In this document: piece by piece, positions 6,340-10,788 of the stretch
How positions within the stretch are numbered: position 1 is the first letter of the stretch
How the letters are laid out: each line of letters starts with the position of its first letter
Notes under the pieces: generated by a model
Seen by the model: only the letters and a program-made list of their open reading frames with translations
Told to the model about the DNA's origin: nothing
The model's database searches: none
NCBI GenBank assembly: GCA_037388885.1
Contig: JARRJS010000109.1
Coordinates: forward strand, 1 to 10,788
Length of the DNA stretch: 10,788 nt
DNA from: JARRJS01 sp037388885
GTDB lineage: Bacteria; Gemmatimonadota; Gemmatimonadetes; Longimicrobiales; RSA9
Reading direction: 5' to 3'
Program-made: the position numbers and the translations under genes

Positions 6340-6996
6340 TCAGAGTTGTCTCCGCCCCCGACCCGACTCGGCCGTGCCGGTGGCGCCATGTCCGGCCCCA
6401 TCCGCGGACGCCGGCTCGCCGTGCGCGAACGCCCGCAGCTGCTGCGGCGAGGGCAGGCCCACCAGGAGTTCCGTTCCGCGTCGAATCGTGGGCAGGCGGT
6501 CCACACCGCGCTCACGCGCTTCAGCCGCGGCCCGCACCACGTCCTCTGCATGGCGGTCCACGCCCAGCGCCATGTGGGCGGCGTCCGCGTCCAGCCCCAG
6601 CTCCGCCGCGATCTCCGTCAACACGTCGATGCGGCCGATGTCACGACCTTCCGCGAAGAACGCGCGGTACAACGCAGCGTGCGTCGCCGGGAAGCGCCCC
6701 TGCTCACGCGCGAACATGGCAAGCTCGTGGGCCTTGCGCGTCCGCGGCCATACGGGCGGCACGTTGAGCTCTGCACCGAGTCGTCGGGCTGCAGGCTCCA
6801 CGACGTCGTGCCAGTGGCCCAGCACATCCTCGTCGGCGGGGGCGGGCAGCGGCTGCGGCACCGGACGCGTCTCCAGGCCCGCTCGCTCCACCGCCATGCC
6901 GGCTCGCTCCAGCTCTGCCAGCATCGATTCCAGCAGGTAGCAGAGCGCACAGGTGTAGTCGCCGTAGACGACGAGTCCCTCGGTTCGCGCGTCCAT
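6340..6996 (-). CDS. DsbA/FrnE-like thioredoxin-fold oxidoreductase
   Basis: This 218-aa protein has a DsbA-like thioredoxin fold with a helical insertion. Strand-1 plus active site reads VVYGDYTCALCYLLESML (9-26). It has a CxxC motif (C16-A-L-C19) and the DYxC-x2-CYL context typical of cytosolic FrnE / 2-hydroxychromene-2-carboxylate-isomerase relatives. The helical region covers about 60-155, and the cis-proline loop is RLPT (167-170, P169), followed by RGTELLVGLPSPQQL. No signal peptide is present, so it should act in the cytosol on thiols or disulfides. The last ~28 residues are a Gly/Ala/Ser-rich, probably disordered tail. The ATG at 6996 is used. A strong GGGGAGAGG lies about 21 nt upstream, too far to be ideal, with no in-frame start nearer to it. 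The partner substrate is unknown. It leads a two-gene unit with the 97-aa protein and is divergent from the aminotransferase. Confidence 0.85.
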   Translation of the reverse strand: MDARTEGLVVYGDYTCALCYLLESMLAELERAGMAVERAGLETRPVPQPLPAPADEDVLGHWHDVVEPAARRLGAELNVPPVWPRTRKAHELAMFAREQGRFPATHAALYRAFFAEGRDIGRIDVLTEIAAELGLDADAAHMALGVDRHAEDVVRAAAEARERGVDRLPTIRRGTELLVGLPSPQQLRAFAHGEPASADGAGHGATGTAESGRGRRQL

Positions 6997-7147
6997 TCCG
7001 CCGTTGCTGATGATGCACCTCTCCCCTTCGCGGTCGCGTAATCTGGACCGCGTGCAAGGCCCATGCAAGCATCCGCCCGGTGCCTTGTGGCAGCCCCGGA
7101 CCCGGTTCATATTTCCCGCTCCTGCTCCTCCCAACGAGCGAATTGCC
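6997..7147. promoter_or_regulatory. Divergent intergenic region with a candidate plus-strand promoter
   Basis: This 151-nt gap separates the divergent DsbA-like and aminotransferase genes. On the plus strand TTGTGG (7085-7090), a 17-nt spacer and CATATT (7108-7113) form a plausible sigma-70-like promoter. Its -35 matches 3 of 6 consensus positions and its -10 matches 4 of 6. It would give a leader of roughly 30 nt before the ATG at 7148. No clear promoter is seen for the minus strand. Confidence 0.35.
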
Positions 7148-8350
7148 ATGGCAGCCACCCGCGCCAACATCATATTCAGCGAGAACGTCCGGAAGCTGCA
7201 GCCGTCCGCCACGATCGCCGTTTCGACCCTGGCCAAGGAGCTGCGGGCTGCGGGACGCGACATCATCAACCTCAGCGCGGGTGAACCGGATTTCCCGACG
7301 CCCGGGTTCATCTCGAAAGCCGGCATCGCAGCCATCGAACGCGGCGCGACGCGGTACACTCCGGCGGCAGGCACGCCCGAGCTGCGGGCCACCGTCGCCC
7401 GTTACCTGGCCCGCGAGCGCAATCCCGAGCTGGATCCTTCCGGTGTCGTGGTGACCGCCGGCGCCAAGCAGGCGCTTTTCAACGCCCTTTTCACGCTGGC
7501 CGGTCCGGGCGACCGCGTCCTGGTGCCCACCCCGTACTGGACCACGTACCCCGAGCTGGTGCGGCTCGCCCGCGCGGAGCCGGTGTTCCTGTCAGGCCCC
7601 GAATCACGCGGCTACAAGGTCGGCCCGGCGGAGTTGGAAGAGGCGTGGGACCCGTCGGTGCGCGTGCTGCTCATGAATTCGCCATCCAATCCATCGGGCG
7701 CTGTCTACTCCATGGCGGAGCTGGAAGCGGTGGCCCGCTGGGCGGCAGACCACGAAGTGTGGATCGTCAGTGACGAGATCTACGGCCGTTTGTGGTACGA
7801 AGGCGATGTGGCACCGGGCATGCTGGACATGGACCCGGCGTTGGCGGAGCATGCCGTCGTGGTCAACGGCGCGTCCAAGACGTTCGCCATGACCGGCTGG
7901 CGCATCGGCTTCTCCTACTCTGTCGCGCCGCTCGCCTCGAAGATGGCGGCGCTCCAGAGCCACATGACGTCCAATGCGTCGACGCCGGGCCAGCACGCGG
8001 TCCTGGCGGCGCTGAACCCCACCGCGGAGGAGAGGGCGGAGCTCGAGGCGATGGTCGCCGCGTTCCACACGCGGCGCGACCTGGTGGTGTCGCTCCTGAC
8101 GGAGCTGATGCCGGACGCTGCCTTCATACGGCCGGAAGGCGCGTTTTACCTCTTCTTCCGTGTGGACCACCACTACGACGACGAGCACGCCGGCTCCGTC
8201 GCCCTGTGCCAGCATCTGATCCAGGAGGCCGGCGTGGCCCTGGTGCCCGGCGAAGCCTTCGGCGACGACCACTACGTCCGTTTGTCCTTCGCCGCTTCCG
8301 ACCAGGACCTGGAGAACGGGTTGCGGCGCGTGGCGGAGCTTCTCACGTGA
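7148..8350 (+). CDS. Aspartate-type PLP aminotransferase (class I, subgroup Ib)
   Basis: This 400-aa fold-type I transaminase moves an amino group between aspartate (or a related amino acid) and 2-oxoglutarate. Landmarks are an N-terminal LQPSATIAV (18-26), SAGEPDFPTP (43-52), TAGAKQALFN (103-112), NSPSNPSG (177-184, with N181), SDEIYGRLWY (208-217), the PLP lysine K244 in GASKTFAMTGWRIGF, and YVRLSFA (376-382), whose R378 should bind the substrate alpha-carboxylate. K107 in the AKQALFN stretch corresponds to a Lys linked to acidic-substrate recognition in thermophilic Asp aminotransferases. An additional role with prephenate is possible in this subgroup. The length is typical. The ATG at 7148 lacks a clear Shine-Dalgarno; the upstream in-frame extension is non-homologous. 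The stop overlaps the O-methyltransferase start by 4 nt. Confidence 0.94.
   Translation: MAATRANIIFSENVRKLQPSATIAVSTLAKELRAAGRDIINLSAGEPDFPTPGFISKAGIAAIERGATRYTPAAGTPELRATVARYLARERNPELDPSGVVVTAGAKQALFNALFTLAGPGDRVLVPTPYWTTYPELVRLARAEPVFLSGPESRGYKVGPAELEEAWDPSVRVLLMNSPSNPSGAVYSMAELEAVARWAADHEVWIVSDEIYGRLWYEGDVAPGMLDMDPALAEHAVVVNGASKTFAMTGWRIGFSYSVAPLASKMAALQSHMTSNASTPGQHAVLAALNPTAEERAELEAMVAAFHTRRDLVVSLLTELMPDAAFIRPEGAFYLFFRVDHHYDDEHAGSVALCQHLIQEAGVALVPGEAFGDDHYVRLSFAASDQDLENGLRRVAELLT
8335..8338 (+). promoter_or_regulatory. Ribosome binding site for the GTG-started O-methyltransferase
   Basis: GGAG lies 8 nt before the GTG at 8347, inside the end of the aminotransferase gene. It supports the GTG start and the GTGA overlap. 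Confidence 0.65.
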
Positions 8351-9000
8351 GCGACGAGCAGCAAGCCCTGTCGGGCTACGTCCATCGGCTGTTTGCCCCG
8401 GAAGACGATGTGCTGGAAGAGCTGCGCGGAGAGATTGCGCGCCAGGACCTGCCGGAAATCTACATCTCGGCCGAGCAGGGCCGTCTCATGCAGGTCCTGC
8501 TCACCGCCATCGGCGCCCGTCGCGTGCTGGAGGTGGGCACCCTGGGCGGCTACAGCGCCATCTGGATGGCGCGCGCCCTGCCGCCCGATGGCCGGCTCGT
8601 GACGATCGAGCTGCGCGCCGAGCGGGCGGAGCTCGCTCGGCGCTTCATCCGGCGGGCGGGCCTGCAGGACGTCATCGAGGTGAAGGTCGGCAAAGCCCTG
8701 GACGTGCTGCGCGACCTGCAGAGCCGCCGGGAAATCTTCGATGCCGTATTCATCGACGCCGACAAGGAAGGCTACGGTGATTACCTCGACGCGGCGTTGG
8801 CCCTGGTGCGGACCGGAGGGCTGATCCTGGGCGACAACGCGTTCCAGCATGGTGCCATCGTCGAGGATCCGCCACCCACTCCGTCCGTGCGAGCCGTCCA
8901 GGCATTCAACGAAAGGCTGGCGAGCGACGAGCGGCTCGTGTCGACCATCCTGCCCGTCCGGGACGGCCTCACCCTCTCGGTGGTGCGGAAGGGAAGGTAG
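8347..9000 (+). CDS. SAM-dependent O-methyltransferase (catechol/caffeoyl-CoA type, Methyltransf_3)
   Basis: This 217-aa cytosolic methyltransferase of the metal-dependent class transfers a methyl group from S-adenosylmethionine to a vicinal-hydroxyl substrate. ISAEQGRLMQ (40-49) precedes the SAM loop EVGTLGGYSAIWMA (62-75). The acidic residue E88 in TIEL would contact the SAM ribose. FIDADKEGY (135-143) supplies metal ligand D137 and catalytic K140, and GDNAF (162-166) supplies D163 and N164. Length and motif order are those of bacterial caffeoyl-CoA-OMT-like enzymes; the natural substrate is unknown. The GTG start at 8347 forms a GTGA overlap with the aminotransferase stop and has GGAG 8 nt upstream. 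An open frame extends far upstream inside the aminotransferase gene but is only its shadow. It ends 43 nt before the convergent kinase gene. Confidence 0.95.
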   Translation: MSDEQQALSGYVHRLFAPEDDVLEELRGEIARQDLPEIYISAEQGRLMQVLLTAIGARRVLEVGTLGGYSAIWMARALPPDGRLVTIELRAERAELARRFIRRAGLQDVIEVKVGKALDVLRDLQSRREIFDAVFIDADKEGYGDYLDAALALVRTGGLILGDNAFQHGAIVEDPPPTPSVRAVQAFNERLASDERLVSTILPVRDGLTLSVVRKGR

Positions 9001-9007
9001 CCGAGCA

Positions 9008-9030
9008 GCAGCATGCTGCGCACGGCCGTG
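9008..9030. repeat. Two adjacent perfect palindromes between convergent genes
   Basis: GCAGCATGCTGC (9008-9019) and CACGGCCGTG (9021-9030) are perfect palindromes of 12 and 10 nt separated by one base, directly after the O-methyltransferase stop. As hairpins they are short (4-bp stems with 4-nt loops at best), so any role would more likely be protein binding or part of the termination region. Confidence 0.4.
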
Positions 9031-9038
9031 GGTACCGC

Positions 9039-9069
9039 AGCGGCTACGCGCCGACGGCGTGTAGCCGCT
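9039..9069. terminator. Strong hairpin overlapping the 3' end of the fructosamine-kinase gene
   Basis: AGCGGCTAC (9039-9047) pairs perfectly with GTAGCCGCT (9061-9069). The inner GCGCC (9048-9052) pairs with GGCGT (9056-9060) through one G-T wobble, giving a 14-bp stem with a GAC triloop. It straddles the minus-strand stop codon (9046-9044) and lies 39 nt past the plus-strand stop at 9000. No T-tract follows on either strand, so it is terminator-like by position and strength, not a canonical intrinsic terminator. Confidence 0.5.
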
Positions 9070-9955
9070 CGCGCACCGATGCCACGTAGCTGCCGCCGAA
9101 CAGGTTGACGTGCACCAGCAGGTAGTACAGCTGGTATACGGCGCGGCGCCCGTCCTGGTAGGCCGTCTCGACCGGCCACGCTTCCTGATACGCCTGGTAG
9201 AACTCCCGGCCGAAGCCACCGAACAGCTCGCTCATGGCCAGATCCACCTCGCGGTGCCCGTGGTACACGGAGGGGTCCACGAGGGCGGGCGTGCCGTCGT
9301 GCATGACGTGCACGTTGCCGTTCCACAGGTCGCCATGGAGCAGGGAGGCGTCCGAAACGCCGGCCAGCAGGTCGTCCATGGTGGCGAACAGGCGCTCGAA
9401 CCGTGCTTGCTCGTCGGCCAGGTAGCCGGCATCCACCGCTGAGCGGAGTTGCGGCTCCAGGCGTCGAATGCGCCAGAATTCAGGCCAGCTGGCGGCGGAC
9501 GTGTTCGTCTGGTGCAGGGGACCGATGAAGTTGTCGCCGTGCCAACCGAACGTCTCTGCGAGGTTGCGGTGCAGGTCGGCGAGGCCGGCGCCCAGCTCGC
9601 GCCAGGTGCCGGGCCGCGCCGATCCCGGCTCCAGCCATTCCAGGAGCAGCCAGGACGGGGCGCCGGGCGCGCCGTCCTCGACGGCGATCACCTCGGGCAC
9701 GCGCACGTTGCGCGCTGCCGCGAGAGCTCGCAGGGCATCGGCCTCACTCGCCAGCATGCCGGGCGGCGCGTCCTGCGTCGTCTCGACGGCGCCCCACTTC
9801 ACGAAGAAAGCGTCTCCCTCGTCCGTCTCGACGCGGGCCACCGGGCTCACGCACCCACCGCCCACGCGGGTCGCACCGGCGATGCGCGCCGGACGACCGG
9901 TGCGTTCCGCCAACACCGCTTCCACCGCTCCGACAACCCGATCGGGCACGATCAC
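9044..9955 (-). CDS. Fructosamine-3-kinase family protein (probable ribulosamine/erythrulosamine 3-kinase)
   Basis: This is a 303-aa kinase-fold protein of the fructosamine-kinase family. Numbered from the GTG start, VGGGCVSP (31-38) is the nucleotide-loop region, K53 in FFVKWG the ATP lysine, and E71 in MLASEADALRAL the partner acid. FGWHGDNFIGPLHQTN (136-151) is a family hallmark. The catalytic loop is LLHGDLWNGN (205-214; D209, N214), and VDPSVYHGHREVDLAM (226-241) carries the metal-binding D227. The enzymes phosphorylate the sugar moiety of glycated amines so that the adduct is released; most tested bacterial homologues prefer ribulosamines and erythrulosamines. The GTG at 9955 is preferred: it forms a GTGA overlap with the phosphatase stop and has GGAGGAGAGAGG (9970-9959) just upstream. 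An ATG at 9997 would lie inside the phosphatase gene. The gene's end carries a strong hairpin. Confidence 0.93.
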   Translation of the reverse strand: MIVPDRVVGAVEAVLAERTGRPARIAGATRVGGGCVSPVARVETDEGDAFFVKWGAVETTQDAPPGMLASEADALRALAAARNVRVPEVIAVEDGAPGAPSWLLLEWLEPGSARPGTWRELGAGLADLHRNLAETFGWHGDNFIGPLHQTNTSAASWPEFWRIRRLEPQLRSAVDAGYLADEQARFERLFATMDDLLAGVSDASLLHGDLWNGNVHVMHDGTPALVDPSVYHGHREVDLAMSELFGGFGREFYQAYQEAWPVETAYQDGRRAVYQLYYLLVHVNLFGGSYVASVRERLHAVGA

Positions 9956-10437
9956 AGACCTCTCTCCTCCCGGATCTCGTGCAACAATGCGCGGCACGAC
10001 CGCTCCACCATCTCGAACACCTGCTCGAATCCTTCCGCACCACCGTAGTAGGGATCCGGCACGTCGGGCTCACCGGCTGCGTCGGGATCCCAGGCCCGCA
10101 ACAGCCGCACGTGCGATCCGGCGTCGGCCATCAACGCCAGGATATCCACGCGGTTCTCCCGGTCCATGGCAATGACGTAGTCGGCGTCCAGCAGGTCCAG
10201 CTCGCGGACCTGCCGCGCGCGACCCGTCAGCGCCACGCCGTGGCGGCCGGCGGTCTCTGTCATGCGCGGGTCCGGCGGTTCCCCGACGTGATAATCCGAT
10301 ATGCCGGCGGAATCGATCCGGAACGAGTCAGACAACCCGGCTCGCGCCACCTGGCGCCGGAATACGGACGCCGCCAGCGGAGATCGGCAGATGTTGCCCA
10401 GACAGACGAATATGATGTGGATGGGTCCGGATTCCAT
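9952..10437 (-). CDS. Low-molecular-weight protein-tyrosine-phosphatase
   Basis: This 161-aa cytosolic phosphatase has the LMW-PTP P-loop VCLGNICRS (11-19) with nucleophile C12 and R18 close to the N-terminus. It also has IDSAGISDYHVGEPPDPRM (41-59), AMDRENRVDI (90-99), and the general acid D128 in PDPYYGG (127-133). Length and motif spacing are standard. It removes phosphate from phosphotyrosine or from sugar-phosphate adducts through a cysteinyl-phosphate. Its stop overlaps the fructosamine-kinase-like start (GTGA). In several bacteria the phosphatase immediately precedes such a kinase, and the Thermus thermophilus pair's phosphatase acts on ribulosamine 5-phosphates. A deglycation role is therefore the best inference here, with protein-tyrosine dephosphorylation or arsenate reduction as alternatives. 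The ATG at 10437 has only a weak upstream purine run. Confidence 0.95.
   Translation of the reverse strand: MESGPIHIIFVCLGNICRSPLAASVFRRQVARAGLSDSFRIDSAGISDYHVGEPPDPRMTETAGRHGVALTGRARQVRELDLLDADYVIAMDRENRVDILALMADAGSHVRLLRAWDPDAAGEPDVPDPYYGGAEGFEQVFEMVERSCRALLHEIREERGL
9959..9970 (-). promoter_or_regulatory. Ribosome binding site for the GTG-started fructosamine-kinase-like gene
   Basis: On the minus strand GGAGGAGAGAGG ends 3 nt before the GTG at 9955, placing the GGAGG core 10 nt upstream. It lies within the last codons of the phosphatase gene and supports the overlapping start. Confidence 0.6.
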
Positions 10438-10504
10438 GCTCGCTCGTGCGTGCCGCTACGGGACCGAAGAGACAGGAGCAAAGGCCCTACGTCAAGCGCG
10501 CTTC

Positions 10505-10788
10505 TCAGAAGGCGGCGTGGAAGGTGACGCGGGCCGGGACGTAGCCCGCGGCCCCGACCACCTCCGAGAACCTGACGTCGAGTGTCACCCAGCCGGACTC
10601 CGCCTTCTCAAGCGTAGCGCCTTCGATGGCCTCGACCGTGGCATCCGTGCGCAGCATGACCCTGTGCCGGCTGCCGGCGCGGCCCTCCAGATCGATCACG
10701 TAGCGGTCGCCGTCACGCCGGAAGTCCAGGATGCGCAGCCCGTGGGGACCGTCGCCTACGCGCACCGTGTCCTCGGGCGCGGCGATCT
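10505..10788 (-). CDS. C-terminal part of an unrecognised beta-rich protein (runs off the right edge)
   Basis: The minus frame is open from the window edge to a TGA at 10507-10505, giving the last 93 residues. I do not recognise the family. The sequence alternates hydrophobic and polar residues in short stretches (GLRILDFRRD, RYVIDLEGR, HRVMLRTD, GWVTLDVRF, YVPARVTFHAAF), with glycines and charged turns. That pattern is typical of a C-terminal beta-sandwich module such as those closing glycosidases or peptidases. No catalytic motif lies in this fragment. A GTG at 10765 could in principle start a short protein, but the frame continues upstream with good coding character, so a longer protein is more likely. 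It lies upstream of the phosphatase on the same strand with a 67-nt gap. Confidence 0.6.
   Translation of the reverse strand, partial: IAAPEDTVRVGDGPHGLRILDFRRDGDRYVIDLEGRAGSRHRVMLRTDATVEAIEGATLEKAESGWVTLDVRFSEVVGAAGYVPARVTFHAAF

Noticed and set aside
6997..7392. Upstream extension of the DsbA-like frame to 7392
   Set aside because: It would run through the divergent promoter region and antisense to the start of the aminotransferase. The family's first strand begins at about residue 9 of the 6996 start.
7792..8346. Upstream extension of the O-methyltransferase frame
   Set aside because: It is an alternative frame of the aminotransferase gene. GGAG before the GTG at 8347 and the usual family length fix the start.
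10494..10503. AAGCGCGCTT palindrome beside the right-edge gene's stop
   Set aside because: It is only 10 nt with no loop and no T-tract. A palindrome of this size is expected by chance in GC-rich DNA.
1..10788. Mobile element, defence island or CRISPR array
   Set aside because: There are no transposase or integrase motifs, no terminal repeats, no spaced direct repeats and no visible change in composition. The genes are metabolic, regulatory or repair functions.

Overview
The window is GC-rich, gene-dense bacterial chromosomal DNA with short intergenic gaps, GTGA/ATGA-type stop-start overlaps and strongly GC-biased third codon positions. The high GC creates long spurious open frames opposite the real genes. 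I see no mobile element, tRNA, rRNA, CRISPR array or phage gene. The gene families suggest a free-living heterotroph. A Gemmatimonadota-like lineage is my guess from the general feel of the proteins, not something the sequence proves.

Layout. The left edge (1-265, minus) holds the N-terminus of a DEAD-box-helicase-like protein whose Walker A loop is degenerate. Divergent from it, 411-4040 (plus) is a compact run of four genes: a Na+/alanine-type (AGCS) symporter, a one-domain cupin, an SDR-fold protein lacking the catalytic Tyr and Lys, and a branched-chain amino-acid aminotransferase. The first three overlap or are spaced by 2 nt, and the fourth follows after 75 nt. A convergent GC-rich gap separates them from a membrane-anchored PAS/HisKA/HATPase/REC hybrid histidine kinase (4086-5801, minus). 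Behind the kinase lie a 228-nt gap with inverted repeats, a 97-aa unknown protein and a cytosolic DsbA/FrnE-like thioredoxin-fold protein (6030-6996, minus, 16 nt apart).

A 151-nt divergent region leads to a class I aspartate-type aminotransferase and an O-methyltransferase (7148-9000, plus), coupled by a GTGA overlap. A convergent gap with a strong 14-bp hairpin follows. Then come a fructosamine-kinase-family protein and a low-molecular-weight protein-tyrosine-phosphatase (9044-10437, minus), also coupled by a GTGA overlap with the phosphatase first. The right edge holds the C-terminal 93 residues of an unrecognised beta-rich protein (minus).

How the genes may work together. The left operon looks like amino-acid uptake plus metabolism, with a transaminase and two proteins of unknown chemistry. 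The phosphatase/kinase pair matches a known bacterial arrangement for removing sugar adducts derived from ribose 5-phosphate or erythrose 4-phosphate from proteins and amines. The most unusual items are the degenerate helicase-like N-terminus, the SDR without its catalytic residues inside an uptake operon, and the 97-aa unknown paired with a DsbA-like protein.
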